Shown: one piece after another, positions 53,396 to 62,590 of the stretch
Layout of the letters: every line of letters begins with the position of its first letter
How positions within the stretch are numbered: position 1 is the stretch's first letter
Assembly (NCBI RefSeq): GCF_041379765.1
Contig: NZ_CP166919.1
Location: forward strand, 2,666,001 to 2,730,000
Source of the DNA: Thalassotalea sp. Sam97
GTDB taxonomy: Bacteria > Pseudomonadota > Gammaproteobacteria > Enterobacterales > Alteromonadaceae
Length of the DNA stretch: 64,000 nt
Direction: 5' to 3'
Notes under the pieces: model-generated
Database searches by the model: none
What the model saw: the letters and a program-made list of their open reading frames with translations, nothing else
What the model was told of the DNA's origin: nothing
Made by a program: the position numbers and the translations under genes

Positions 53396-55375
53396 ATGAA
53401 ATTATATATCGCCGAGAAACCAAGTTTGGCGCGTGCCATTGTAGCCGCGCTACCTAAGCCGCACAAAAAAGCCGATGGCTATATTGAAGTGGGAAATGGT
53501 GATGTGGTCAGTTGGTGTATTGGTCATATCCTCGAGCAAGCAGAGCCTGAAAAATACGATGAAAAATACAAAAAGTGGCAACAAGATCACTTACCAATAA
53601 TACCTCAACAATGGGCATTACAACCTAAATATAAAACCCGTAGCCAATTGTCGGTGCTGCGCAAGCTTGTTACGCAATGTTCACAACTAGTACATGCCGG
53701 CGATCCTGATCGCGAAGGACAATTATTAGTTGATGAGGTACTCGATTACTTAAAGGTGGGTCAACAAAAGAAACAACAATGCCAACGCTTGTTGGTCAGT
53801 GACTTAAATACTCCAGCAGTAAAAAGAAGTTTAGCCAACCTCGCTAGCAATACTGATTTTATCAGCTTATCGGTGTCTGCATTAGCACGTTCCCGTGCCG
53901 ATTGGTTGTATGGCATTAACTTAACACGGGCATATACCTTAGCAGGGCAAAAATCAGGCTATAACAGTGTGCTTTCTGTGGGCAGAGTACAGACACCTAT
54001 TCTCGGTTTGGTGGTTGAACGCGACAACAACATTGATAACTTTGTAGCAAAAGATCACTACCAAGTCCTAGCTCATGTTATCGATAAAGGTAATCAAACC
54101 ATCAAAGCGAAATGGCAACCTAGCGAAGCGTGCAGCCCATACATGGATGATGAAGGGCGAGTGCTTCACAAAGCCTTAGCTGACAATGTGGTTCGCCGTA
54201 TAGGCGACCAGCCAGCTAAAGTGATGGCTAATAAGCAGCAACAAAAGAAACAATTCGCTCCACTACCATACAATCTATCAGCGTTACAAATTGATGCCGC
54301 AAAAGCATTTAATATGAATGCGAAACAAGTACTGGATACATGCCAAAGCCTTTACGAAAAGCACAAACTTATTACCTATCCTCGTTCAGATTGCCGTTAC
54401 TTGCCTAGCGAACATTTTCAGCAAGCGACAAGCATTATCTCAGCCATTTCAGCAAGCGAGAACAAATATCAACAAGCGTGCAAAGGCGCTGACAGAAAAC
54501 GCAAAAGTAAAGCATTCAACGATGTTAATGTTGGTGCTCACCATGCTATCGTCCCAACCGAGAAAGTCGCTAAGTTAACTGCTCTGTCAAAATGGGAATT
54601 ACAAATATACGAACAAATATGTGGTAATTACCTAAGTCAATTTTATCCACCGTATGTATATCAACAGGGCAAGCTGGAGTTAACCATTGCCGGAGGGATG
54701 TTTGTCGCCACCAGTAAAATAACCATAGATTTGGGCTATAAAGCGTTATTTGCAAATCAGCAAACTCAAGCGAAACAAGAAGAGCGAGATGATAATGAAG
54801 CAAGCAACGCAAGTGATTTTAGCCACTTAAGTGTTGGTGATGAGTTATGGTGTAAGCACGGCGAACTACTCGCCAAACAAACGCAACCGCCAGCAGCTTT
54901 CACCGATGCTACATTATTGCAGGCGATGACCGGTATTGCCCGCTTTGTCAACGATCCCAGCATCAAAGCGATTTTAAAAGAAACGGATGGTTTAGGCACC
55001 GAAGCAACGCGTGCAGGGATAATGGAGTTATTGTTTAAGCGAGGTTATTTACAACGTCAAGGTAAGGCCATCAAAGCGACCGATGTCGGCAAAGCGCTGA
55101 TCAACGCATTACCCGCCATGGCCACAAAGCCAGATTTGACCGCCAAGTGGGAAGCGGATCTAACAGCCATCGTCGACAAAAAAATGAGCTACCAGCAATT
55201 CATGCAACCACTAACAGAACAAATACGCCAGTTTATTGAGCTTAGTCATCAACAAGACTTTTCGGGTTTACCGAACAAGCCATTTAAAGCAAATAAACGT
55301 CGTCGTTCTCAAGCGTCACCAAGCAAAAAGTCCCGCTCGACCACGAACAGAAAAAAGTCAGCAAAAATGAGCTAG
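53396..55375 (+). CDS. topB: DNA topoisomerase III
   Basis: TopB is a type IA topoisomerase that decatenates DNA and resolves recombination intermediates. TOPRIM start MKLYIAEKPSLARAIVAALP, HAGDPDREGQLLVDEVL, and the active-site Tyr328 in LITYPRSDCRYLP (same number as in E. coli). A basic C-terminal tail (KANKRRRSQASPSKKSRS) probably binds DNA. 659 residues. No Shine-Dalgarno is visible before the ATG. A LexA box overlaps the promoter, which I do not know as a feature of E. coli topB. Confidence 0.96.
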   Translation: MKLYIAEKPSLARAIVAALPKPHKKADGYIEVGNGDVVSWCIGHILEQAEPEKYDEKYKKWQQDHLPIIPQQWALQPKYKTRSQLSVLRKLVTQCSQLVHAGDPDREGQLLVDEVLDYLKVGQQKKQQCQRLLVSDLNTPAVKRSLANLASNTDFISLSVSALARSRADWLYGINLTRAYTLAGQKSGYNSVLSVGRVQTPILGLVVERDNNIDNFVAKDHYQVLAHVIDKGNQTIKAKWQPSEACSPYMDDEGRVLHKALADNVVRRIGDQPAKVMANKQQQKKQFAPLPYNLSALQIDAAKAFNMNAKQVLDTCQSLYEKHKLITYPRSDCRYLPSEHFQQATSIISAISASENKYQQACKGADRKRKSKAFNDVNVGAHHAIVPTEKVAKLTALSKWELQIYEQICGNYLSQFYPPYVYQQGKLELTIAGGMFVATSKITIDLGYKALFANQQTQAKQEERDDNEASNASDFSHLSVGDELWCKHGELLAKQTQPPAAFTDATLLQAMTGIARFVNDPSIKAILKETDGLGTEATRAGIMELLFKRGYLQRQGKAIKATDVGKALINALPAMATKPDLTAKWEADLTAIVDKKMSYQQFMQPLTEQIRQFIELSHQQDFSGLPNKPFKANKRRRSQASPSKKSRSTTNRKKSAKMS

Positions 55376-55386
55376 GGTCTGTTGAT

Positions 55387-55563
55387 TTAGTTACTAAAAA
55401 AACGCTCCACAATCCAGATATAGCCGAGTCCACCTAAGTAAACACCAACGATACCCATCACCCCCGATAGTACGGGCGGCGCAGGAATGGGTAATTTTAG
55501 AAAGGAAAATAACACCCCAACAATAAAACCAGCGAGTAACGCCAATAACACTTCTTGAACCAT
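55387..55563 (-). CDS. XapX-domain small membrane protein
   Basis: A 58-residue protein with two helices: VQEVLLALLAGFIVGVLFSFL and the second (GVMGIVGVYLGGLGYIWIVE), joined by LPIPAPP. This is the XapX/DUF1427 pattern. The ATG at 55563 is used because GGAG lies six bases before it; a TTG four codons upstream is inside that site. Function unknown; it converges on topB with 11 bases between stops. Confidence 0.75.
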   Translation of the reverse strand: MVQEVLLALLAGFIVGVLFSFLKLPIPAPPVLSGVMGIVGVYLGGLGYIWIVERFFSN

Positions 55564-55710
55564 GCTGCTCTCCAATTATGCCTGAATCAGCATTAAGTTT
55601 AGACGCTATCAGAAAATTCGGTGGCTAGATTGCTGGTAAAAGCCTGCGGATACTTTTATTTTTAGGTGATTTGCCGTAACCTCACAAAAAACACAATAAT
55701 ATTGACGCAG

Positions 55711-55902
55711 ATGAGCCTCGATAAAGCCCCTAAACACATTCAATTAGCCGTTGATTTAATTCAAATACTCGAAGACAATCAAGTAAACGAGCAAGTCGTT
55801 TTAGATGCATTACAGATTGTCATCAACGACTATCAACATAAGTTAACCATCAAGCAAAGCAAACACGAAGTAACAACTAACAATGACAATGACAATAAAT
55901 AG
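55711..55902 (+). CDS. ybaM: YbaM-family (DUF2496) protein
   Basis: A 63-residue protein from the ATG at 55711. MSLDKAPKHIQLAVDLIQIL, then VLDALQIVINDYQHKL, closely follows the E. coli YbaM pattern ([20 protein letters not shown]). The tail is rich in Asn, Asp and Lys. Function unknown. The lytic transglycosylase gene follows immediately; its apparent signal peptide starts 12 bases after this stop. Confidence 0.78.
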   Translation: MSLDKAPKHIQLAVDLIQILEDNQVNEQVVLDALQIVINDYQHKLTIKQSKHEVTTNNDNDNK

Positions 55903-55970
55903 TTGAGGCTCATATCAAAAACCTAACCAAATCATTACTAACGCTTTGGCTAACCGGTGTCCTCGTTGAT

Positions 55971-56528
55971 ATGCCACTTAGTGCAACAGAGGATACTGTC
56001 TTTACCTATCGTAACTCAGATGGCGTCGTCGCTTTTTCTGATATGGAACCTTTAGATCGGCCGTATAGACAAATCCGTGTAGGTTGCTATGCCTGTAAAG
56101 TCAGCTCGAAAGTTAATTGGCATACAACGCCTCTTAATCGTTTTGCCTATGCCAATGAGATAACCAAGCAAGCTAAACAACACCAGGTAGATGTAGCCCT
56201 TGTTCGAGCGATTATTCACGCCGAATCGCACTTCAAAGAGGATGCCATATCAAGAGTTGGCGCCCTAGGGCTGATGCAGTTGATGCCAGAAACGGCGAAA
56301 GAACTTGGCGTAACAAACGCTTTAGATGCCGAACAAAATATCGCCGGAGGAGTGAAGCACCTTGCCAAATTATTACAAAAATACCAAGGTAATATTGCGC
56401 TCACCGCTGCAGCCTACAATGCAGGCGAAGGGACAATAGCCAAATACAACGGCATCCCACCTTTTGCAGAAACGCTTGCCTATATCAGTCGAGTTGAAAT
56501 TTTACGGCAACGTTACCAACAGGGTTAA
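55971..56528 (+). CDS. Lytic transglycosylase (SLT domain) with start codon in doubt
   Basis: The coordinates use the first standard in-frame start. An SLT domain fills residues about 65-180: the catalytic Glu in IIHAESHFKEDAIS, then GLMQLMPETAKELGV, NIAGGVKHLAKLL and AAYNAGEGTIAKYNGIPPF. The N-terminal part resembles DUF4124 (FTYRNSDGVVAFSD). In-frame codons upstream (55914-55970) encode a good signal peptide (KNLTK, SLLTLWLTGVLV, then PLSA) with no stop, and TGAGG lies five bases before ATC at 55914. The true start is probably that ATC or a mutated ATG; starting at 55971 would leave the enzyme in the cytoplasm. Confidence 0.8.
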   Translation: MPLSATEDTVFTYRNSDGVVAFSDMEPLDRPYRQIRVGCYACKVSSKVNWHTTPLNRFAYANEITKQAKQHQVDVALVRAIIHAESHFKEDAISRVGALGLMQLMPETAKELGVTNALDAEQNIAGGVKHLAKLLQKYQGNIALTAAAYNAGEGTIAKYNGIPPFAETLAYISRVEILRQRYQQG

Positions 56529-56604
56529 CGATGACGACAACACCGCCCTAGTGCGCATATAATCGTTAGCCTTGTTAAGCCCTATCAATACCGACCAAAA
56601 GAAT

Positions 56605-56635
56605 TTATAAGATCATTTTACCTGATCTTATTCTT
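56605..56635. terminator. Hairpin after the transglycosylase gene
   Basis: ATAAGATCA / TGATCTTAT, a 9-bp stem with a 7-base loop, followed by TCTTGTT. Weak intrinsic terminator candidate in the 268-base gap. Confidence 0.5.
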
Positions 56636-56796
56636 GTTAAACTCATTCTCCTTAACCCACAATCCTTGGCTCCATCCTCCAAAAGCTCGGGGAACTTTAG
56701 TTACGTGTATCAGTCAAAGGGAACGCTGATGTATCGTTCATGATTGATATCATCGAAGCTGTCGATAGCGATTGTTCTACCCAGCGGAGTTATCAA

Positions 56797-57243
56797 ATGA
56801 AATTGTCACCTATTATCCCTACACTTATTGCCCTTACCTTAAGCGCCTGTGCCAGCAATTATGCTCACAACAGCAACCTTGTAAACGACACCAGCGAGCG
56901 CCAGCAAATCAGTAAAGTCTGTTTTGCATCAAATCTCGATGCGTGGCACCAGATAAAATCTGCCAGCCATAACAGTATTATTGTCGAAGACCAACAACAA
57001 ACTTACCAACTCAATTTAATAGGGTCATGCGATCCTAAATGGCCGGATTTTAGAGTGAACACAATCAGTCGTAGTGCCGCTAATTGTTTAAGTCGTGGCG
57101 ATAAAATCATCACTAATGCCTATTATGACGGCTACAAAAGCTGTGTTATATCAAGCATTCATGTATGGCAACCAAATCCATCTGCTGAGGTAACGGCTAC
57201 GTTTGAACAAGCAAGCTCAACTCAAGCTAGGTTTTTACAATGA
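56797..57243 (+). CDS. Small lipoprotein of unknown function
   Basis: The ATG at 56797 (CGGAG seven bases before it) gives a lipoprotein signal with lipobox LSAC (Cys18); an in-frame ATG 19 codons upstream would mask it. The 148-residue product has four further Cys after the lipid anchor (SKVCFASN, GSCDPKW, ANCLSRG, KSCVISS), which could form two disulfides in the periplasm. No family recognised. Confidence 0.7.
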   Translation: MKLSPIIPTLIALTLSACASNYAHNSNLVNDTSERQQISKVCFASNLDAWHQIKSASHNSIIVEDQQQTYQLNLIGSCDPKWPDFRVNTISRSAANCLSRGDKIITNAYYDGYKSCVISSIHVWQPNPSAEVTATFEQASSTQARFLQ

Positions 57244-57394
57244 ACGCCAACAATGAAATTAACGGCAAAGGGTTAGAACGGCTAAAACGACTTCGTTAGG
57301 TTATTGGTTACGTTAATCGCCGCTAATCTTTAATCGACATCGTTTCGTATAACCAGTAATCGAAGATTTGTTGGCAATGATGAGATAGGAACAC

Positions 57395-57901
57395 ATGGTT
57401 AATTGGCGATTAATATTAAATGGCTTAGCATTCAATGCGGTTTGGCTCGCAGCACTGGCCATAAAGTCGATTCCCCTTGCGGTCACACTAATGATGATTT
57501 GGCTAATCGTCGAATCAAAACAAGTAAAACAGCATTGGCGTTACCTTGTGATTTTGCTATCGTGCGGGCTACTTATCGATAGTGGTTTATTCTTGCTTGG
57601 CTGGATGGAGTTTCAAGCTGACATACTCCCTGCAAGCATTTTATTATTGATTTGGCTCGCCTTCAGCTTCTTTACCACGTACTTTTTTGATGCGACTAAC
57701 TTTTCTTGGCCATCGCTGGCTTTGTTGTCGGTGGTAGGTGGCCCATCGAGTTATCTCGCCGCTCATTCACTCGGTGCGGTGCACATCAATTGGCAACAAG
57801 TCGGCTTTACAACCGCCTTCATCGTCTTCTGGTTCGTCGTTCTTCCGCTCGCCGCCAATATGTTTAGGAGCTTATCATGCAAAAAAGATATCCGCTATTA
57901 G
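57395..57901 (+). CDS. DUF2878 family membrane protein
   Basis: The 168-residue protein has five to six membrane helices (WRLILNGLAFNAVWLAALA, then LVILLSCGLLIDSGLFLLG, ILLLIWLAFSFFTTYFF and others) and the DUF2878 layout. Its 3' end overlaps the next gene by 25 bases in another frame, so the two are co-expressed. In other gammaproteobacteria this gene accompanies chalcone-isomerase-like and DUF3833 genes in a fatty-acid/stress cluster, to my recollection. Function unknown. Confidence 0.75.
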   Translation: MVNWRLILNGLAFNAVWLAALAIKSIPLAVTLMMIWLIVESKQVKQHWRYLVILLSCGLLIDSGLFLLGWMEFQADILPASILLLIWLAFSFFTTYFFDATNFSWPSLALLSVVGGPSSYLAAHSLGAVHINWQQVGFTTAFIVFWFVVLPLAANMFRSLSCKKDIRY

Positions 57902-58389
57902 CACTCGTTATTATCGCTGCGATTATCGCGTCGTTTTCAATTTCCGCGTCAACATCAACGCAATGGAAACAAGTTGGTGATGCTAAACTGAAAGTTATGT
58001 TTTGGGATGTATATACAGCTCGCCTCTATACCGAAACTGGCAAATTTGACGGTATTCAAGGTCCGTTAAAATTACACCTTACCTATCATATTGATATCGA
58101 CGCCGATGAACTTGCCGAAGAAACCGGGAAACAGTGGCGAAAAATGAACTTTAAGCATCCAGACGACAGCGCTTGGGTTGCAGAGCTTCATCAGATTTTT
58201 CCAAGCTTAAAACGCTACGACAGCCTGACCCTCATTCTCGATGAACAAGGTCAAGGTAAGCTACTACACAACAATCAACCACACCATGATTTTGAACCCA
58301 GTGTGCAACTGCAACAATTTTTAGCCATTTGGTTATCGAAAAGAAGCACACGCCCAGATTTAGTCGCCGAGCTAACTGGCCAAAGATAA
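57877..58389 (+). CDS. Chalcone isomerase-like (Chalcone_3) exported protein
   Basis: A 170-residue protein with an N-terminal signal (ALVIIAAIIASFSISAS) and a domain with WKQVGDAKLKVMFWDVYTARLYTETG and LHLTYHIDIDADELAEETGKQW, the pattern of bacterial chalcone-isomerase-fold proteins (PF16036). These are not known to act on flavonoids and may bind fatty acids. Overlaps the DUF2878 gene and precedes the DUF3833 gene. Confidence 0.75.
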   Translation: MQKRYPLLALVIIAAIIASFSISASTSTQWKQVGDAKLKVMFWDVYTARLYTETGKFDGIQGPLKLHLTYHIDIDADELAEETGKQWRKMNFKHPDDSAWVAELHQIFPSLKRYDSLTLILDEQGQGKLLHNNQPHHDFEPSVQLQQFLAIWLSKRSTRPDLVAELTGQR

Positions 58390-58419
58390 TAAATATGACG
58401 ACGCACCAAGGACCCTGTT

Positions 58420-58947
58420 ATGTTAAAACCATTAATGATCGCCGCGCTAAGTTTGCTGTTACTTGCCTGTTCATCGAGTGACTTAAGCGAATACAAAAAC
58501 ACCACGCCAGAATTTAAACTGGAAACCTTCTTCAATGGCAAAGTAATAGGGTATGGCTTAGTAACGGGCTTTAGCGATGAGGTAACGCGACGTTTTGTTG
58601 TCGATATCGACGCATCATGGCAAGGCAACAAAGGCACTCTTGATGAGTACTTCACGTACAATGACGGTGAAAAGCAGTTTCGCCAATGGCGCATAACTAA
58701 GGTCGACGACACCCGTTATCAAGGCGAAGCCGATGATATTATCGGCACGGCAACAGGGCAACGTTCAGGCGCTGTCATTCATTGGCAATACGACATGGAG
58801 CTAACGGTTGATGGCAGTGACTATCAAGTGACATTCGACGACACCATGGTGCTGATAGATGATAAACACATGATCAACAAAGCTAAAATTTATAAATTCG
58901 GCCTCAATGTTGGTAACGTGACACTATTCTTCGAAAAGCTCGACTAA
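58420..58947 (+). CDS. DUF3833 family lipoprotein
   Basis: The 175-residue protein has a lipobox (LLLAC, Cys17) and a beta-rich domain with FKLETFFNGKVIGYGLVTGFSDEVTRRF, then GTLDEYFTYNDGEKQFRQWRI, typical of DUF3833. Such proteins are lipocalin-like in predicted shape and may bind a lipid; function unknown. Last of the three-gene cluster, 30 bases after the chalcone-isomerase-like gene. Confidence 0.78.
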   Translation: MLKPLMIAALSLLLLACSSSDLSEYKNTTPEFKLETFFNGKVIGYGLVTGFSDEVTRRFVVDIDASWQGNKGTLDEYFTYNDGEKQFRQWRITKVDDTRYQGEADDIIGTATGQRSGAVIHWQYDMELTVDGSDYQVTFDDTMVLIDDKHMINKAKIYKFGLNVGNVTLFFEKLD

Positions 58948-59100
58948 AGCAACCAAGCACAAAGTGACGATCTGAGCTGATTGCTCTTTCACAGCTTGCA
59001 GTCGTGGTTTTTTCGTCTATTTTTGATACAGACATTTCTCTTCGGTAATGGTAGCATCGGTGTTCATTAATAAAATAATAACAATTACATAGGAAGGATT

Positions 59101-60528
59101 ATGGGCGCACCTCGTGAACACTTCAGTTCGAAGCTTGGTTTTATTCTCGCCGCGGCAGGCTCTGCAGTGGGGATCGGAAACATTGTCGGTTTTCCCGTAA
59201 ATGCCGCAAAAAATGGTGGCGGTGCCTTTTTGCTGATGTACGCAATTTTCGTTTTTGCCATTTGTCTGCCAGTTATGATGGCAGAAATGGCTATTGGCCG
59301 TAAAACAGCAAAAAACCCTGTGGGTGCCTACAAAGCACTTGCTGGTGACAATTCAAAATGGCGCTTTGCCGGCTTATTAAGCATTATTACCCCATTTATG
59401 ATCGCGGTATTTTATACGGTGCTGACCATTTGGATTTTCGTTTATTTGGCCATGAGTGTATCAGGGCAACTTGACTATTTAGCAAGTAATATCGGCTTCA
59501 ACGAGATCATCAACAATCCATACTATTTATTCTCAGCAATGATTGCTGTCGGAGCATTAATCGCCATCATTTTAAAATCAGGCGTGAAAGATGGTATTGA
59601 GCGTGCGGCACGCATCATGATGCCTGCACTATTTGTTATGTTGCTATTACTCGTGGCATTCGTACTCACGTTAGATAACGCCATCAGTGGTCTCGCGTTT
59701 TACCTTATCCCAGAAGTCGATAAAATCACCCCTGCGGTTGTTAGCGGTGCCTTATCGCAAGCATTCTTTTCGCTATCGTTAGGTATGGGTATTTTAATCA
59801 CCTACGGTTCATATATTTCAAAGAAAACCGACATCGAAGGCTCTGCAAAACTTGTTGCGATTACCGATACCAGTGTCGCATTTATCGCCGGCTTGATGGT
59901 ATTACCAGCGATTTTTTCGTTTAACCCAAATGTTAACCCAGATGAGCTAAGTGACAGTTCCGTGTCGATGATCTTCGTATTTTTACCGAAAATCTTCCTC
60001 GCATTACAAGCCACGGTCGGTTACTTTTTTGCTAGCGTAATCGCGTCGGTATTTTTCTTATTGGTATTTTTCGCTGCGCTTACCTCACTGGTTTCAATTC
60101 TAGAAGTGCCAGTGTCGTACTTAATCGATGAGCGCAAACAAACTCGAAATACCGCGTTACGCAATATCTTTATTGTTGGTGGTGTATCTGCTGTGTTAGC
60201 CACATTAAGCTTTGGTATGGTTGAGTTTTTAACCAAGTTTGTAAGCTACGGCGGTGCTAACAAGTCGTTATTCGATGTTATTTACGATATATTTTACGAC
60301 ACGATTTTACCGCTAAATGGCTTGTTGATTTGCTTATTCGTTGTTTATCGTTGGAAAAAGCACAACTTAAACGCCGAGCTTAGTGAAGGTAATAAAAGCT
60401 TTGGCAGCAGTATGTTAGCTAAGTATGTAGACTTCTCATTGGGTACCTTTATCCCAGTTATATTGGCGCTAATATTTATCAATACCATCGCCAAAATTTA
60501 CTTTGGTTATAGTGTGTTTGGCCTATAA
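59101..60528 (+). CDS. Sodium-dependent transporter of the NSS family
   Basis: The 475-residue protein has about 11 membrane helices and the neurotransmitter:sodium symporter signature at the N-terminus: GFILAAAGSAVGIGNIVGFPVNAAKNGGGAFL, which in LeuT-fold carriers binds Na+ and an amino acid in helix 1. FSLSLGMGILITYGSY corresponds to helix 6. Substrate is probably an amino acid or related amine; it cannot be fixed from sequence. AGGAAGG lies just before the ATG. Confidence 0.88.
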   Translation: MGAPREHFSSKLGFILAAAGSAVGIGNIVGFPVNAAKNGGGAFLLMYAIFVFAICLPVMMAEMAIGRKTAKNPVGAYKALAGDNSKWRFAGLLSIITPFMIAVFYTVLTIWIFVYLAMSVSGQLDYLASNIGFNEIINNPYYLFSAMIAVGALIAIILKSGVKDGIERAARIMMPALFVMLLLLVAFVLTLDNAISGLAFYLIPEVDKITPAVVSGALSQAFFSLSLGMGILITYGSYISKKTDIEGSAKLVAITDTSVAFIAGLMVLPAIFSFNPNVNPDELSDSSVSMIFVFLPKIFLALQATVGYFFASVIASVFFLLVFFAALTSLVSILEVPVSYLIDERKQTRNTALRNIFIVGGVSAVLATLSFGMVEFLTKFVSYGGANKSLFDVIYDIFYDTILPLNGLLICLFVVYRWKKHNLNAELSEGNKSFGSSMLAKYVDFSLGTFIPVILALIFINTIAKIYFGYSVFGL

Positions 60529-60550
60529 GCCAATTCCAATAACAACAATT

Positions 60551-60584
60551 AAACCCGGTTTAGCATAGGCGCACCGGGTTTTTT
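60551..60584 (+). terminator. Terminator after the NSS transporter gene
   Basis: AAACCCGGT / ACCGGGTTT, a 9-bp stem with a 13-base loop and a run of six T. Confidence 0.85.
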
Positions 60585-60650
60585 ATTGCCATTTCCGTTA
60601 CAATATTCTGCATATATTCAAATTCATACGTACAAACAAAGAGAAACCAA

Positions 60651-61559
60651 ATGAAGGTGCAAGAGTTGCTGCAACTTATCGACTTAAGCGATATTGATGA
60701 CCACGAGTGTGGTCGGTTATTTCATGGTCGTGGTCACGCCTATCCCGGCTATGAGCATATCAATATCGATTATTTCCCGCCGATGTTATTAATCACCGTC
60801 TACCAAGAAACTGACGCCGATTTCTTACAGCAACTGAGCGAGCAACTGCATAGCAGTATCAACAGATGCAATTCAGTTAAAGTACAATATCGCTGTCGAC
60901 CAAAAGCGCCATTTGCTACCTTAGTTGGTGAGTCTATTGAGTCATTAGTTGCGATAGAGCATGGCCTTAAATTTCAACTGCATTTTAGTGAGAACCAAAA
61001 TTTTGGCTTATTTCTCGACATGCGAAATGGTCGTCGCTATGTCCTTGAACATAGCGAGGGCAAAAGCGTGCTTAATCTATTCGCTTATACGTGTGCTTTT
61101 TCAGTCGCAGCTATCGCTGGCAATGCCGCAAAGGTGGTCAATATTGATATTAGTAAAGCTGCGCTTAGCAAAGGTCGTGATAACCACCGTCTTAACAAGC
61201 ACCCGCTAGAGAAAGTCCGCTTTGAAGGCGTGGATATATTTAAATCATACAATCGCTTAAAGAAGCACGGCCCTTATGATTTGTTAATTGCTGATCCTCC
61301 GTCATTTCAAAAAGGCAGTATCGATGTTAAGCGCGATTATCCCAAAATCATTCGCCGCCTTGACCAATTCATGGCGGAAGATGGCTTATTGATGCTGTGC
61401 CTGAACTCACCCGATTTAAGTGAAGAATTCCTGTTTTCAATGATGAACGAATACAGCCCTAACAGTGAATTTGTCGAGCATATAGAGCCACCAGCAGTAT
61501 TCAAAGAAGCTTATACAGGCAAAGGATTAAAAGTCTTAGTGTTTCGCTATAAAAAATAA
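60651..61559 (+). CDS. Class I SAM-dependent methyltransferase, RlmI/RlmK-like
   Basis: The 302-residue protein has an N-terminal extension (about 100 residues) and a Rossmann methyltransferase domain: FGLFLDMRNGRRYVLEHS, SAM loop VLNLFAYTCAFSVAA, acidic VVNIDISKAALSKG, and the catalytic DPPSFQKGS. This is the pattern of large-subunit rRNA methyltransferases RlmI and RlmK; the PUA domain of RlmI is not evident. Target RNA base unknown. Confidence 0.8.
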   Translation: MKVQELLQLIDLSDIDDHECGRLFHGRGHAYPGYEHINIDYFPPMLLITVYQETDADFLQQLSEQLHSSINRCNSVKVQYRCRPKAPFATLVGESIESLVAIEHGLKFQLHFSENQNFGLFLDMRNGRRYVLEHSEGKSVLNLFAYTCAFSVAAIAGNAAKVVNIDISKAALSKGRDNHRLNKHPLEKVRFEGVDIFKSYNRLKKHGPYDLLIADPPSFQKGSIDVKRDYPKIIRRLDQFMAEDGLLMLCLNSPDLSEEFLFSMMNEYSPNSEFVEHIEPPAVFKEAYTGKGLKVLVFRYKK

Positions 61560-61658
61560 CCATACATAGCGAAGTTAATTGCGACAACGATGTCAACGGG
61601 CGGATTTAGTAGGCTGAGAACAACTAAAGCCGCCACAACAATCATAGGCAAGTCGAAC

Positions 61659-62276
61659 TCACCAAATAACACGAACAGCTAATAAAATTAGAACCAGCCC
61701 AGTGATCCGTTCAAGGTAATGTGCGTTATCCCGTAACCGCTGCAACATCGCCCCACGTGAGAGTCCCCAAGCAACCAAACAATACCAAAGCGTATCGATC
61801 ACACCAACCGTTGCCACCATAATGCTCTGTTGCAATAACGTGGCATGGCTGTCAACAAATTGACTGAACAACGCGAGAAAAAACAGCGCTAACTTAGGGT
61901 TTAAAAACGCAATAAAAAAACCATCGCGCCAGCCATTTACCTTGCTTGTCACAACAGGTTCTTCGGCGTCATGCTTAGCGATGATATTGCCACGATGGCT
62001 AGTCAACGATTTATAAGCCAGATATAGCAAAAACAACGCACCGCTGTATTGAATGATGTTAAAAACGGTCTCAGATTGGACAATCACCAGGCCGATACCA
62101 GTCACCGCGATAGCCGCATACAAAGCAACCCCCAAGCCATGAGCAACAGCCGTACTCAATCCCCCTGTACGCCCCGCGTTAATGGTGTTACGAACGACAA
62201 GGGCCAATGAGGGTCCTGGTGAAAGCGCACCTAAAATACAAACCAACACCAACGATAACCATAAATCGAATGCCAT
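61659..62276 (-). CDS. LysE/RhtB-family amino-acid exporter
   Basis: The 205-residue protein has five to six membrane helices and the family signature GALSPGPSLALVVRNTINAGRTGGLSTAVAHGLG, plus LNPKLALFFLALFSQFV. LysE-type proteins export amino acids such as lysine, threonine or homoserine; the substrate here is not known. Monocistronic and divergent from the PGPGW gene. Confidence 0.87.
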   Translation of the reverse strand: MAFDLWLSLVLVCILGALSPGPSLALVVRNTINAGRTGGLSTAVAHGLGVALYAAIAVTGIGLVIVQSETVFNIIQYSGALFLLYLAYKSLTSHRGNIIAKHDAEEPVVTSKVNGWRDGFFIAFLNPKLALFFLALFSQFVDSHATLLQQSIMVATVGVIDTLWYCLVAWGLSRGAMLQRLRDNAHYLERITGLVLILLAVRVIW

Positions 62277-62514
62277 TAATCCTCCATGACTTATTTAAAA
62301 ACATACACATAAACATCTAATAAATAGAGAGTATTGACCACCGACGCAATCCGTTTGATAAAAACACCATCATACGACCCTACCCATGTTGCACATTAGA
62401 ACAGACATTCAGCAAAACGTGGATAACGACTAATAAATGGCCATTTTCACCAACAATGCCTCTTTCTTTTATGGCGATCCAAAATAAAACCATTATTTAC
62501 AAACACTTACCAAC

Positions 62515-62530
62515 TGGCACTCACTTTGCA
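62515..62530 (+). promoter_or_regulatory. Sigma-54-type promoter upstream of the PGPGW gene
   Basis: TGGCACTCACTTTGCA matches the RpoN form TGGCAC-N5-TTGCA with exactly ten bases between the GG and GC elements. It lies 61 bases before the start codon. No enhancer-binding activator gene is in the window. The rest of the 314-base gap shows no gene. Confidence 0.7.
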
Positions 62531-62590
62531 TTATTGCATCAATAACAAAATATATGATGACAATTTAACTTATTAAGAGGTAAAAAAACT

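Noticed and set aside
55374..55391. GGTCTGTTGATTTAG after topB, similar to the end of the MITE at 18663
   Set aside because: Only about eleven bases match and no partner inverted repeat was found nearby; probably chance or a very old remnant.
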